Notes: generated by a model from the letters alone, not told the origin. Counted from the stretch's first letter, positions 32,368 to 41,418 are shown. The stretch: 64,000 nt of DNA from Natranaerofaba carboxydovora (GCF_022539405.1 NZ_CP054394.1:2736501-2800500), one strand, 5' to 3'. Translations and numbers: made by a program.

Positions 32368-34179
32368 CTACTCCTCAATAAACCCCTTCTTTAATGCTTC
32401 TTTGTTCAATCTATCTATTAGTTTTCTAGCCCTTTTCATAGCTTTTGTAATATATTCTCCTGCGAAGATCACTTCACCGTAAGGATCGGCTCCGGTTCTC
32501 CCGCTTCTTCCTGCCATCTGTACAAGAGCTCTATCATCAAAGACGTCATGATTGCTAAATAATACCAGGACTCTAACTCCTTCAAGGGTTATACCTCTCT
32601 CTAGAATAGTTGTGCTTACAAGGATTTTTATTTTGCCATTTGTGAATTCGATTAGTTTTTCATCCCTTTTTGGGTCTTTTGAGTGGCTAAAAGAAACTAT
32701 AGAGGCTATACTATTGTCTGCATCATTACTCAAGTGTTCTTGTTTTTTTAAGTAGTTCTGTTTTCTTAAATACTTTTCTAATCTCCTAGAAGTCTCTTCT
32801 GCAAGGTTGATAGTCGGTACAAATACAAGCATAGGTTTATTCAAGTCAAGGTTTTTGTCTATGAATGAAGTTATCTTTTTAGAGAATTTTCCGTTATTTC
32901 CTTCCATGCCTTTTTTTGATACTTTTATCAGCTTTGGTAAGGGCGCTGGTTTTTTGTGAAATCTAGCCGGTATGGTTATTAGGTATGCTGTTTTTTTCTT
33001 TGTTTCTTTTAACAAAGACTTTTCCGGAGTTGCTGATATGTATATGAGTTTTGCGTCTTTTTTTAGTGATCTACCTAGAAGAAGGGGAAGGTTGTTGCTC
33101 CCTCTATAGGGAAAGGCATCTGCTTCATCTAGTATTACAAGATCAAAAGCCCTATAAAACCTGTAGAGCTGATGGGTGGTAGATACGACAAATTCTCCAT
33201 CTGATAGTTTGTTTTTAAACCCGCCGTAGAAGGTGTTTATCCTGATTCCCGGAAAGGCTTTCTCTAGCCTATGACTTAGCTCTCTTGTAAGGTCTCTTCT
33301 AGGTGTTGCAAAGAGGACTTTCCCGCCTTTTTTAATTATTTTTTTCACCGCTCCATAGACAGCTTCTGTCTTACCCCCACCGCAGAGGGCAAAGATAAGG
33401 GCCTTTTTCTCTTCTCTATCCAAAAATTCACTTGCCATATCATAAGCTTCTTTTTGGGCCGGGGTTAGGTCAAAGTCCAGGTGGGGTAGGTTCTCTAGCA
33501 GATCATCTGATTTATAGTCATAATCAAGCTTACCCTTAGGCATACTTTCAAGCTTATTTTGTCCAAAACTTGCTTCAGGGCTTATCTTAATCTTTAATTG
33601 CAAATTTTGTTCTTTAGAAAATAAAAAAAGCGGGGTACATGATCTTGCTTCCCCCATCTTCAAGCATTCTCTACAGACAAAGCACCTTCTCTTACATCTA
33701 GGACAATCTGTCTCTAATAGATCTTTTGACCCGCACCTAAAGCATCCATTTTTAAATTGATTAGAAAGGTCCTGATCAAAAATCTCCTCCATTATTTTAG
33801 CCATAAACTTATCTTTTTTGCTAATTACAGACGGGATTATTAAGGCGTTTGTAAAAATCAAAAACTTCTGCAAAAGCGCCATATCAGTAGTAAGCCCATT
33901 AGCTTCAACAGAGCTGCTGGTACCTTCAGGAGTTTGCCCATGCTGGGTATCTTCACCGATCATTTTCAAAAGATTATAAAGCTCATCAGCCAGTAAGGCC
34001 CTGCCTTCGACATAGGGATATATATTGCTAAATAACATTGTCTCGTTATGGTCAAACAAACCAGTAAAATTATTAGTGTCATAATCCCTCACGCAGGATT
34101 GTATATTGAAGTCTTGTCTATTATCAGAAAAATTAATTTTTGATTTACTAATTCTTTCATACGCTTCAGTAATGCTCAT
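32368..34179 (-). CDS. comFA: ComFA-type DNA helicase/translocase of competence
   Basis: The 603-residue frame has an eight-cysteine zinc-binding cluster (C146-C181, CFRCG ... CPRCKRRCFVCREC), Walker A LCGGGKTE (about 265-272), DEAD-type LVILDEADAF, SATPEKS, STTILERGITL and the motif VI QMAGRSGRTGADPYG. ComFA drives uptake of single-stranded DNA through ComEC. The frame is open upstream of ATG 34179 for 46 codons of plausible sequence, up to an in-frame TGA. The gene may thus lack its native N terminus, or start internally. Confidence 0.88.
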   Translation of the reverse strand: MSITEAYERISKSKINFSDNRQDFNIQSCVRDYDTNNFTGLFDHNETMLFSNIYPYVEGRALLADELYNLLKMIGEDTQHGQTPEGTSSSVEANGLTTDMALLQKFLIFTNALIIPSVISKKDKFMAKIMEEIFDQDLSNQFKNGCFRCGSKDLLETDCPRCKRRCFVCRECLKMGEARSCTPLFLFSKEQNLQLKIKISPEASFGQNKLESMPKGKLDYDYKSDDLLENLPHLDFDLTPAQKEAYDMASEFLDREEKKALIFALCGGGKTEAVYGAVKKIIKKGGKVLFATPRRDLTRELSHRLEKAFPGIRINTFYGGFKNKLSDGEFVVSTTHQLYRFYRAFDLVILDEADAFPYRGSNNLPLLLGRSLKKDAKLIYISATPEKSLLKETKKKTAYLITIPARFHKKPAPLPKLIKVSKKGMEGNNGKFSKKITSFIDKNLDLNKPMLVFVPTINLAEETSRRLEKYLRKQNYLKKQEHLSNDADNSIASIVSFSHSKDPKRDEKLIEFTNGKIKILVSTTILERGITLEGVRVLVLFSNHDVFDDRALVQMAGRSGRTGADPYGEVIFAGEYITKAMKRARKLIDRLNKEALKKGFIEE

Positions 34180-34371
34180 GTATTCTGGGGTATCATCTAG
34201 CCAGGTGAATTTATTGTCTATAGATAAATTTTCAGGCGGGTATGTGGCGGCTAGTAGTTTTTCGATTATATTGTGTACAGCAGTACCTGTGTAATAGTCC
34301 TTGCCATTTGTTAGTATTCATGGAGCTACTTGATAAGGTTTAGTAAAAATATTTTTCAACTTAAGCTTCAT
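34180..34371 (-). other. Upstream part of comFA frame with in-frame TGA
   Basis: In frame with comFA, ATG 34371 (AAGGAG directly before it) reads MKLKLKNIFTKPYQVAP, then TGA (34320-34318), then ILTNGKDYYTGTAVHNIIEK, LLAATYPPENLSIDNKFTWL and on into MSITEAYERI. No start codon lies between the TGA and 34179. A single base (TGG to TGA) would explain the stop. Confidence 0.5.
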
Positions 34372-34494
34372 CTCCTTATCTTTTGGTAATACTTAATTAA
34401 CAGCCTTTAATTAATTATACTATATTTTTCAAAAGATTATCAAAAAGGCTGTGTTTATTTTTGTCAATCAAGTTTTTAAATTATATAAACTTTC

Positions 34495-34503
34495 TGATAT
34501 AAT
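34495..34503 (+). promoter_or_regulatory. Extended -10 promoter of the diguanylate cyclase gene
   Basis: TGATATAAT (extended -10) lies 39 bases upstream of ATG 34543. The same TTCTGATATAATT string stands before thiL (49172-49184). Confidence 0.5.
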
Positions 34504-34542
34504 TTGAATGTAAAAGTATTAACACTTAAAGGCGTGCTAACT

Positions 34543-35676
34543 ATGAGTTCTGATTTTTTATTTGAGATTTCTAGAGAAAGTATACGCACATTCAGCGTAA
34601 TAATAGCATTTATATACATAACATCTCGCTTTACCATATTTCAGAAGATAATAGACAATGAACTGGTTACAACTAGGAAGAAGCTTTTTTATTTAATTTA
34701 CTTCTCTTTCTTTTCAATTTTTACCATAATATTCCCTTTTGAATATAAAGGGACAAGCCTCTGCAGTTTTAGGGCAGCTTCTCCTATTCTGGGTGGTATT
34801 TTTGGAGGGAAGGGAGTAGGTTTTGGTGTTGCCCTTATTGGCGGGGGCTTTCGGCTTATATATCTAGATAGCCCTGAAGAGTGGCCTCTTATAATACCTA
34901 TGTTTGTTGCTGCAGGTATAGCAGAACTCTGGCAAGAGGATGAGTACAGGCCAAAGGAAATTTTACAAAAATCAATATACATACTTTTGCTATATCAGGC
35001 TATGCATCTATTTTTAGTGTATCTAGGGTTAGACAGGGATATCGATATATGGTTTGGTGTTTTTCCCCTTCACAGCCTAGTTTTCTTTGTTAATCTTTTT
35101 GGAATATTAATTTTCCTTGGTATTACAGAGGAGCTTAAGAGAAGAGAGGAACACATGGGGGTTTTGCAGGATCTTGCTCTGACAGATGAGATGACAAAGA
35201 CATTTAATTATCGCTACTTCAAAAGTTTTCTTAACGAACAGTTAAAGCAGTGCGATATAAACAAAAAAGATAACGTGAGCCTTTTATTTTTGGATTTGGA
35301 TAACTTTAAAGATTATAATGACACATACGGCCATCAGGATGGAGATGAGCTCCTAAAAGAGATTGCTAATCTTTTTAGGAGAAGTATCCGCCCAAAGGAC
35401 GTGATGTGTCGCTATGGGGGAGATGAATTTGCCATAGTGCTGCCTGATACAAGCGGCAAGATAGCATTTAATGTAGCAGAAAGGCTTCGCCAAAGGCTAA
35501 AGCAAAAAAATTACTCTATCCGGGGTACAAATAAACTTGTAACAATATCAATAGGCATTGCTTCCTACCAGGAGGGGATGACAGCAGATGAGCTGTTAGA
35601 GGCTGCTGATGAGGCTCTTTATCAGGCAAAAGAAAAGGGCAAAGACACTATTTGTTTACATAAAACCTGTTATTAA
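34543..35676 (+). CDS. Membrane-bound diguanylate cyclase (5TMR-LYT-like sensor plus GGDEF)
   Basis: The N-terminal 200 residues contain about six hydrophobic segments with SFRAASPILGGIFGGKGVGF GVALIGGGFR, typical of the 5TM-5TMR_LYT sensor of LytS-type proteins. The C-terminal GGDEF domain has LTDEMTKTFNYRYF, DLDNFKDYNDTYGHQDGDEL, an intact active site YGGDEF and an inhibitory RxxD site (RPKD) five residues before it. It should make c-di-GMP, which controls motility or biofilm, fitting the flagellar neighbourhood. ATG 34543 follows AAAGGCG; an in-frame TTG at 34504 adds 13 residues without support. Confidence 0.9.
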   Translation: MSSDFLFEISRESIRTFSVIIAFIYITSRFTIFQKIIDNELVTTRKKLFYLIYFSFFSIFTIIFPFEYKGTSLCSFRAASPILGGIFGGKGVGFGVALIGGGFRLIYLDSPEEWPLIIPMFVAAGIAELWQEDEYRPKEILQKSIYILLLYQAMHLFLVYLGLDRDIDIWFGVFPLHSLVFFVNLFGILIFLGITEELKRREEHMGVLQDLALTDEMTKTFNYRYFKSFLNEQLKQCDINKKDNVSLLFLDLDNFKDYNDTYGHQDGDELLKEIANLFRRSIRPKDVMCRYGGDEFAIVLPDTSGKIAFNVAERLRQRLKQKNYSIRGTNKLVTISIGIASYQEGMTADELLEAADEALYQAKEKGKDTICLHKTCY

Positions 35677-35716
35677 ATACGATAAACTATCTAGTTATCC
35701 TGTTGTTATCTCTTAG

Positions 35717-35764
35717 TTTTAGCCATAGCTTTAGCCATAGCTTTAGCCGATTATTTTAGCCATT
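35717..35764. repeat. Short tandem repeat TTTAGCCATAGC
   Basis: About three and a half copies of a 12-base unit lie just after the cyclase stop and reach the last codons of the amidotransferase. Confidence 0.5.
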
Positions 35765-36472
35765 TAGTTTGACCGCTTCTACAAAGGCGTTAAACACATT
35801 GTTGCTTTCAACTTGTACTTCCCACAGTAGCTCTGGATGCCACTGTACAGCAAGGGCAAAGCTGTGCATGGTGCTTTCCATGCCTTCTACTATGCCATCA
35901 GGAGATTTGGCCGATTCTACAAATCCAGGGGCAATGTTTCTAATCGCCTGGTGATGAAAGCTATTTACCCGGATGTTTTTCTTACCTGTAATTTGATAGA
36001 GTTTTGTATCTTCTTGGATGTCTATGCCATGGGTGGGATGTCTGCCGGGGGCTATTTGTTCGTGCTTTAGTGTGTTATCAAGCTGGGAGTAGATATCCTG
36101 GTATATATCCCCGCCTGCTGCTATATTTAAAACCTGCATTCCCCTGCAGATACCAAGAAGAGGCAGGTTTTTGTCTAGAGCTTTTCTTGTCAGAAAGATC
36201 TCCAACTTGTCCCTTAGTGGTTCTATCTCTCCCTGTCCTAGAAGAGGCTCTTCACCAAAGTATACAGGATCTACATCTACTCCTCCAGTTAAGATTAGAC
36301 CGGATAGATGTTTTAGCAGTCCCTTTTTGGCGTCCATACTTGACAGGGAAGGTATAAGGATAGGAACAAGGCCTAATTTTTCTATTACCTTTGTATAATT
36401 AAGACTTATCCTGTTTTTGTCATTTTCTTCTCTACATGTAAGTCCCACGAGTAAATGAGAATTAGAACTCAA
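35756..36472 (-). CDS. Gamma-glutamyl-gamma-aminobutyrate hydrolase family (peptidase C26) protein
   Basis: A class I glutamine amidotransferase fold: LTGGVDVDPVYFGEEP near 62, nucleophile C109 in LLGICRGMQVLN, and H212/E214 in AVQWHPELLW. HQAIRNIAPGF also fits. The family includes PuuD of putrescine breakdown and peptide-processing enzymes. No polyamine genes lie nearby, so the substrate is open. The start is TTG 36472 with GGAGGT upstream. Confidence 0.88.
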   Translation of the reverse strand: MSSNSHLLVGLTCREENDKNRISLNYTKVIEKLGLVPILIPSLSSMDAKKGLLKHLSGLILTGGVDVDPVYFGEEPLLGQGEIEPLRDKLEIFLTRKALDKNLPLLGICRGMQVLNIAAGGDIYQDIYSQLDNTLKHEQIAPGRHPTHGIDIQEDTKLYQITGKKNIRVNSFHHQAIRNIAPGFVESAKSPDGIVEGMESTMHSFALAVQWHPELLWEVQVESNNVFNAFVEAVKLNG

Positions 36473-36681
36473 AAACCATTACCTCCAGACGAGACATTAA
36501 ACAAAGTACTTTTGTCTATTGTATAATTCTTATTGTATGAATATTATATGCGATACAATATTATATGATATTTGCTTTAAAATATATGGTCTAAAACATT
36601 TGATTATACATAACATGATTATACTCACTATTACAGTTAGTCTGACTTTCTATCTATAGGCAAGGCACTGCTACTTAATAT

Positions 36682-37938
36682 TTAGGTTATCTGATTTGAC
36701 TCCAATAATTTTGTAAATCGCCCATACTCTTCTTCTGGCAGTTTGGCTTGAAGGGTTAGACCCTCTTCGGTGTATTCTTCTTTTAGGATTTCTCCTTTTT
36801 CATGGATCATTGCAGCTATATTCTCCTGGCCATAAGGGATGAAAAATTCATCCTCTATCCAAGACTTTTGCACGTGATCTGAAATACCTTCTTTTAACTC
36901 AGTAAGTCCTTCTTCTTTTAGGGCAGATACCAAATAAGAATCAACTCCCCGGTTATACAGGGTGTTGTCAGGTTTTGTTACAAGATCCATTTTGTTATAA
37001 ACCATAATCGTCGGCTTGTCATTAGCGTCTAATGATTTTAGGACCTCTTCTACAGAGTTAATCTCTTTTGACATATCTTCACTTGTAATATCAACCACGT
37101 GAAGCAGTAGGTCTGCTTCTACCACCTCTTCCAGGGTAGCTTTAAAAGCTGCTACCAGGTGGTGGGGCAGTTTGTTGATAAATCCTACAGTATCTGACAT
37201 GATACATGTCACTCCACCAGGAAGTTCAATAGAGGAGAGTTTTGGGTCAAGGGTACTAAAGAGCTGGTTTTTGGCAATAACATCGGTCTTTGTCAACTTT
37301 TTTAGAAGAGTTGACTTACCCGAGTTGGTATATCCCACCAGAGAAACAAGAGGAAGTTTTTCTTTTTTTCTTTTTTTTCTTTTCTCATCTCTTACCTTTT
37401 CTACTTCTTTTAGCTTTTTCTTATTTCTTTGGATCTGCTGTTCTATATGGCGTCTCTCTATCTCTAGCTTTGTCTCACCGCTACCTCTGGTTCCTATACC
37501 TCCGGCAAGACGGGAAAGCTGTTCACCTTTACCTCGAAGACGGGGTAGTAGATACTCAAGGCGGGCAAGCTCTACCTGGAGCTTAGCTTCTTTGGTGCTA
37601 GCTCTGTTACTAAATATCTGTAGGATAAGTCCTGTTCTATCCATAACGGTAAGTTCTAGGTCTGTCTCCAGGTTTCTAACCTGAGCAGGCGATAGTTCAT
37701 CATCGCTTATAATTGTATCTGCTTCAAGCTCTTCACAGGCAAGTTTTAGTTCTTCAACTTTTCCTTTACCAAGATAATATCCGGGGTGAGGTGTTTTTCT
37801 TCTTTGCATAAGTGTGCCTGCGGTTTCATATCCTGCGGTATCAGCAAGACGCGAAAGCTCATGCAAAGATTCTTCCATATCGGTATGATAATCATCAGGT
37901 AATTCCACCCCAAACAATATGGCGCGGTTTAATTTCAA
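36682..37938 (-). CDS. hflX: GTPase HflX
   Basis: The N-terminal HflX domain (TAGTLMQRRKTPHPGYYLGK GKVEEL, DELSPAQVRNLE, VMDRTGLILQIFSNRASTKE), GGIGTRGSGETKLEIERRHI, and the G domain with VGYTNSGKSTLLKKL (Walker A), DTVGFINKLPHHLVAAFKAT and NKMD are diagnostic. HflX splits and rescues stalled 70S ribosomes. The 418-residue length is normal. The start is TTG 37938 behind AAGGAGG. Single gene. Confidence 0.95.
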   Translation of the reverse strand: MKLNRAILFGVELPDDYHTDMEESLHELSRLADTAGYETAGTLMQRRKTPHPGYYLGKGKVEELKLACEELEADTIISDDELSPAQVRNLETDLELTVMDRTGLILQIFSNRASTKEAKLQVELARLEYLLPRLRGKGEQLSRLAGGIGTRGSGETKLEIERRHIEQQIQRNKKKLKEVEKVRDEKRKKRKKEKLPLVSLVGYTNSGKSTLLKKLTKTDVIAKNQLFSTLDPKLSSIELPGGVTCIMSDTVGFINKLPHHLVAAFKATLEEVVEADLLLHVVDITSEDMSKEINSVEEVLKSLDANDKPTIMVYNKMDLVTKPDNTLYNRGVDSYLVSALKEEGLTELKEGISDHVQKSWIEDEFFIPYGQENIAAMIHEKGEILKEEYTEEGLTLQAKLPEEEYGRFTKLLESNQIT

Positions 37939-38106
37939 AAAAGAATTCCTCCTTCTTTACTTACTACTATTTAGTTTTACTGCTTATTAATTTAATTTTA
38001 TCATAGTGTCTATATCATAGTGTATCATAGTGTCTATTACTTTTGTTCTGTTCATTTTCAGTAGCCATTTTATTTACATTTTATATCTGTTTTTTAAATA
38101 TTTGAT

Positions 38107-38358
38107 TCAGTTGCCAGCAGCATATTCTGTGGCATATTCTAATTTGTTTTTTTCTTGTTCTTGTCTATCTGCAGGGCCTTCTAGGTGCTGATAAAGCGGC
38201 CACACAAAGATCGACAAAAAGACAACCATAAAAACTCCAAGAGCTATTAGACTTAATTTAAACTTTTTATTATCATACCCAAAGTACAGTTTTAATAAGT
38301 ATGCCACCAGGGCAAAACCAAATACAGCAGTAACCAAAATTACCCCTATAACAGCCAA
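38107..38358 (-). CDS. Small membrane protein, two transmembrane segments
   Basis: The protein (about 84 residues) has hydrophobic segments VIGVILVTAVFGFALVAYLL and LSLIALGVFMVVFLSIFVW and a charged C-terminal tail. TTG 38358 is chosen because GGAGGGGAG lies upstream. No family is recognised. Confidence 0.55.
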   Translation of the reverse strand: MAVIGVILVTAVFGFALVAYLLKLYFGYDNKKFKLSLIALGVFMVVFLSIFVWPLYQHLEGPADRQEQEKNKLEYATEYAAGN

Positions 38359-38682
38359 TATTCTCCCCTCCAAAATTTTAAAAAAATACTAGACACAATT
38401 ATCTATTATTAGTCTATTTATATTTTATTATAATATTTGTCTTTGCTATCATGTATTCATTAGCTATCATATATTCATTATTATTTAATTTTAGTTCCAA
38501 TGGTGAAATTCCTGCTAATTTTAAAAATAAAAATTAATAAAATTAACCATTGATTAAGGTCGAGATAGATTTTTAACTAAATTACGATTAGCAGTAATAT
38601 CAAACAAAAAACGTAGCCTTCAAGATTTATTTAAATATAATTTAAAAAATAACAGGAATTTGCAGTATTTAGCAGAAATTTA

Positions 38683-38691
38683 TGTTATAAT
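38683..38691 (+). promoter_or_regulatory. Extended -10 promoter (TGTTATAAT) before the Asp23/Gls24 gene
   Basis: TGTTATAAT is 108 bases upstream of GTG 38799. The rest of 38374-38798 is AT-rich and shows no gene. A direct repeat (TAGCTATCAT-TATTCAT, twice) is at about 38447-38480. Confidence 0.45.
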
Positions 38692-38798
38692 AGATTTATG
38701 CGAAAGTTTATTTAATTTTCATCTAGCTTTTGGGGAAACTAAGCTTATAGGGTTTAGTCTATTTTAAGAAAAGTAATTCTAAGAAAGGAGTGATTAAA

Positions 38799-39224
38799 GT
38801 GGCTAATAATAACGAAAAAGAAATTGCTTTGGAAGTATCCAACCAGCAGGGTGATACTGTTAAGATTGTTGACGATGTTATAGCAATCATAGCTGGTATC
38901 GCGGCCACAAAGATCGAGGGAGTATCAAGCATGAGCGGAGGCTTTGTAGGAAACATAGCCGAGAGAATAGGAAGAAAAGATTTAGCTAAAGGCGTTAAAG
39001 TGGAAACTACTGAAAATCAAGCCAGTGTAGACGTTTACCTGATTGTAAAATATGGGGTTAAAATACACGAGGTAGCCGAAAACGTTCAAAAGCAGGTCCG
39101 TGATGCTGTGTCTTCAATGACTGGTATGGAAGTTCCTTCTGTGACAGTTAATGTGCAGGGCGTAGAGTTAGAAGAGTACTTAAAAGAAATTAAAGAATTA
39201 GAAGAACCTGCTGAAGAGGAATAG
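38799..39224 (+). CDS. Asp23/Gls24 family envelope stress protein
   Basis: The family pattern is clear: VKIVDDVIAIIAGIAATKIE GVSSMSGG, GVKVETTENQASVDVYLIVK YGVKIHEVAENVQKQVRDAV, MTGMEVPSVTVNVQGV. These proteins sit at the membrane or in the cytoplasm and are linked to envelope or alkaline stress. GTG 38799 is favoured by AAAGGAG eight bases upstream, giving 141 residues with an acidic end. Confidence 0.92.
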   Translation: MANNNEKEIALEVSNQQGDTVKIVDDVIAIIAGIAATKIEGVSSMSGGFVGNIAERIGRKDLAKGVKVETTENQASVDVYLIVKYGVKIHEVAENVQKQVRDAVSSMTGMEVPSVTVNVQGVELEEYLKEIKELEEPAEEE

Positions 39225-39260
39225 TAAAACTTTAATTTAAATTGTAAATAAAAGCTTTTC

Positions 39261-39300
39261 AAAAAGGTGGCCCAGGAATTATTCCCGGGTCACCTTTTTT
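39261..39300 (+). terminator. Terminator of the Asp23/Gls24 gene
   Basis: AAAAAGGTG-CCC (39261-39273) pairs with GGG-CACCTTTTTT (39287-39300). Confidence 0.85.
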
Positions 39301-39340
39301 GTATTTGAAAATAAATTTTAAATTTGTATAGTTTATAATT

Positions 39341-40003
39341 TTAATTATACTTTTCCTCTGTTTTTGTAATAATATCAATGGCATCTTTAGGGCATGCTTC
39401 AGAACATTTTAGACAGCGAATACAGCGGGTAGAAAAAGGCTTCAATATTTTATTTTCTTTTCTCTCGTCTACTGAATCAGACGGTACTCTGTCTATCGGA
39501 CAAGCTTTAGCACATTTTTTGCAGCCTACACAGTCCTCACCTATGCCAAGCTGAACTTTGCTAGGTTTGGCAAGAACTGCTCCTATATTTCCCCAGGGAC
39601 AAAGATAACCGCACCAGGACCTGCCAAAAAACAATAGCCCAAATATAGTGGCAAAGACAAACATAGTTCCCATTAACAAAAAGGGAAAGTAAACTCTATC
39701 AATAATTCCAATAGATCTTACAGTTATAAATCCCAAGATAAATAAAATTGTAAAGATGACCCTAAATACACTTCCTGTCAATATCATTGGCATATCTGTC
39801 TTATCTTTAATCTTCTCTAATACCCTCTCACTCCAAAATCCAAGAGGACAAAGCCAACCACAAAAGACCCTGCCAAAGAATAAAGCAAGAACAAAAGAAC
39901 TCAAAATAAATAAAATATTAAATCCATAAATCCCGGTTACTAAAAGAGCAGCTGCCAAAAAGACCATAAACAGCTGAGTTGCAAGTCTAATTTTTTGTGT
40001 CAT
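39341..40003 (-). CDS. NapH/polyferredoxin-type 4Fe-4S membrane protein
   Basis: The 220-residue protein has about five membrane segments with two CxxxCP motifs on the cytoplasmic side (FCGWLCPLGFW near 53, WCGYLCPWG near 138). At the C terminus are two 4Fe-4S clusters (CVGCKKCAKACP and CIRCLKCSEACP). Such proteins pass electrons from membrane quinols or soluble donors. ATG 40003 follows GGGAGGG. Immediately upstream lies a perfect palindrome of the CsoR/CstR operator type, so expression may respond to copper or reactive sulfur. No partner enzyme is adjacent. Confidence 0.88.
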   Translation of the reverse strand: MTQKIRLATQLFMVFLAAALLVTGIYGFNILFILSSFVLALFFGRVFCGWLCPLGFWSERVLEKIKDKTDMPMILTGSVFRVIFTILFILGFITVRSIGIIDRVYFPFLLMGTMFVFATIFGLLFFGRSWCGYLCPWGNIGAVLAKPSKVQLGIGEDCVGCKKCAKACPIDRVPSDSVDERKENKILKPFSTRCIRCLKCSEACPKDAIDIITKTEEKYN

Positions 40004-40015
40004 AACAACCCTCCC

Positions 40016-40031
40016 ATACCCCATGGGGTAT
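40016..40031 (-). promoter_or_regulatory. CsoR/CstR-type operator (ATACCCCATGGGGTAT)
   Basis: A perfect 16-base palindrome stands between an AT-rich -10-like region (TATATTATA around 40035-40050) and the ribosome binding site of the 4Fe-4S gene. The TACCCC-N-GGGGTA layout is that of CsoR-family repressor sites. Confidence 0.5.
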
Positions 40032-40069
40032 ATCTATATAATATAAGGGTATATCATTTAGCTTATTTT

Positions 40070-40135
40070 GTCAATGATTGAAGGTCATCATTGAAGGTCA
40101 TCATGATTGAAAGTGATCATTGAAAGTCAACATTC
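40070..40135. repeat. Degenerate tandem repeat (CATTGAAGGTCAT)
   Basis: About four imperfect copies of a 13- to 16-base unit (ATTGAAGGTCATC, ATTGAAAGTGATC, ATTGAAAGTCAAC). The remaining bases to 40427 hold no gene I can support. Confidence 0.5.
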
Positions 40136-40427
40136 TCCTTGATATGTGATTCAATTGTTAAGTGATATTATCACCTAAAATTGTTCATAGAAAATGTCAC
40201 TATTAGAATAATTTTAAAAATCAATGAAAACAATATAAATGACTAATTTTGGTTCTATTAAATTTGTACTATACTTATAAATCTGTTCTATCTTAGATAA
40301 ACTATTTCCTTTTAATTTATTTCTTTTCTCAATTTGATTATCACAAGTTGTTTTAGATGTCCTTATAGTTAGCGCCTAATCTCTTCAATGAGAATATAAT
40401 ACAAGGTAAGAGGAGGAGGCGCTAATA

Positions 40428-41087
40428 ATGGTAATGACAGAGATAAAGGTTAAGGGCATTGTTCCTATAAGGACGCACATTATCACATATAAGGATGATA
40501 TGGTTGATGTTGTGGAAAACTACACTAAAGACATTGTAGAAAAAGGTGACATTATTTGTGTAGCAGAAAGTGTACTTGCCATCTCACAGGGACGTTATTA
40601 CACTCCAGCAAATGTTAGACCCAGGTTTATGGCGAGGGTGCTAAGCCGTTTCACAGACAGAAGCGGCAGTCTAACAAACCCTGCTTCTATGGAAATAGTT
40701 TTTAGAGATTCAGGAAATATTAGGGTTATATTGGGTGCCCTTGCCGGTGGAGTTGGAAGATTTGTAAATAGAGAAGGGCTATTTTTCCAAATTGCGGGAC
40801 CGATGGCGGCCAGAATAGATGATAAGGCAAGGACTATGTCGCCTTTTGATTCATATATTGTTGCAGGACCTTTAAGAACCAATGAAGTAGCGACAGAAAT
40901 CGAAAAAAGATTAAATGTTAATGCCTGCATCGCAGATGTAAATGATTTGGGCAGAGTTGACATTATCGGAGTATCAAGAAGCCTTGATGTAAATAAATTG
41001 AAAGAACTGCTAAAGCATAACCCTTTTGGAAACGATGCTCAGCAAACACCCATAGTTATTATTAAAGCAGAAAATTCCCAGCAATAA
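40428..41087 (+). CDS. CofE-like (F420-0:gamma-glutamyl ligase domain) protein
   Basis: The sequence VKGIVPIRTHIITYKDDMVD VV, GDIICVAESVLAISQGR, GIGASRS-like IIGVSRSLDVNKL and the ALAGGVGRFVNREGLFFQIA stretch fit the F420 ligase family. True CofE adds glutamate to coenzyme F420-0, but many clostridia without F420 carry such paralogues, so the role is unknown. It starts at ATG 40428 (AGGAGGAGG upstream; a second ATG at 40434). Confidence 0.8.
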   Translation: MVMTEIKVKGIVPIRTHIITYKDDMVDVVENYTKDIVEKGDIICVAESVLAISQGRYYTPANVRPRFMARVLSRFTDRSGSLTNPASMEIVFRDSGNIRVILGALAGGVGRFVNREGLFFQIAGPMAARIDDKARTMSPFDSYIVAGPLRTNEVATEIEKRLNVNACIADVNDLGRVDIIGVSRSLDVNKLKELLKHNPFGNDAQQTPIVIIKAENSQQ

Positions 41088-41137
41088 TTTTTGCTAAAAA
41101 AGTAAAAAATAATAGTGTAGAAAGGGGGGACTTAGAG

Positions 41138-41296
41138 ATGACTGATGAAATAAACAGAGTGAAATGTGTGGTTGATAGCTGCACTTATTACCAAAATGGT
41201 AACAAGTGTACTGCTAATATGATCGAGATTCAGCCTCCAGGAGCATCTGACACACAGGAAACTGACTGTGCTACCTTTCAGCCAAGGTCAAGTTAA
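41138..41296 (+). CDS. DUF1540 family small cysteine peptide
   Basis: A 52-codon gene preceded by AAGGGGGG. It encodes MTDEINRVKCVVDSCTYYQN GNKCTANMIEIQ ... TDCATFQPRSS, with four to five cysteines in the DUF1540 spacing (C-x4-C, then C-x-A, then C-x-TF). The family probably binds metal; function unknown. It lies 50 bases behind the CofE-like gene and may share its transcript. Confidence 0.8.
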   Translation: MTDEINRVKCVVDSCTYYQNGNKCTANMIEIQPPGASDTQETDCATFQPRSS

Positions 41297-41326
41297 AAGT
41301 TAAGTTAAAAGTCAAGTTAAAAGAGA

Positions 41327-41399
41327 AAATCCCCCGCCGGGGATTTGATCATAAAAAAGCTCCTCTCATTAAAAGTATCTCTTAAAATGGGAGGAGCTT
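41327..41399. terminator. Two hairpins ending the CofE-DUF1540 unit and the NYN gene
   Basis: AAATCCCC-CGCC-GGGGATTT (41327-41346) is followed by AAGCTCCTC-CATT / AATG-GAGGAGCTT (41357-41399). The second is flanked by T runs on both strands, so it can serve both convergent genes. Confidence 0.7.
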
Positions 41400-41418
41400 A
41401 TTATATTTTTATTTATAT

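Noticed and set aside
34318..34320. In-frame TGA of comFA as selenocysteine or recoded Trp
   Set aside because: Nothing else in the window uses TGA as sense, ComFA is not a known selenoprotein, and no selenocysteine element is apparent; a point mutation is simpler.
41299..41325. AAGTTAAAAGT direct repeats as an operator
   Set aside because: They lie past the DUF1540 stop, in front of terminators, and look like slippage.
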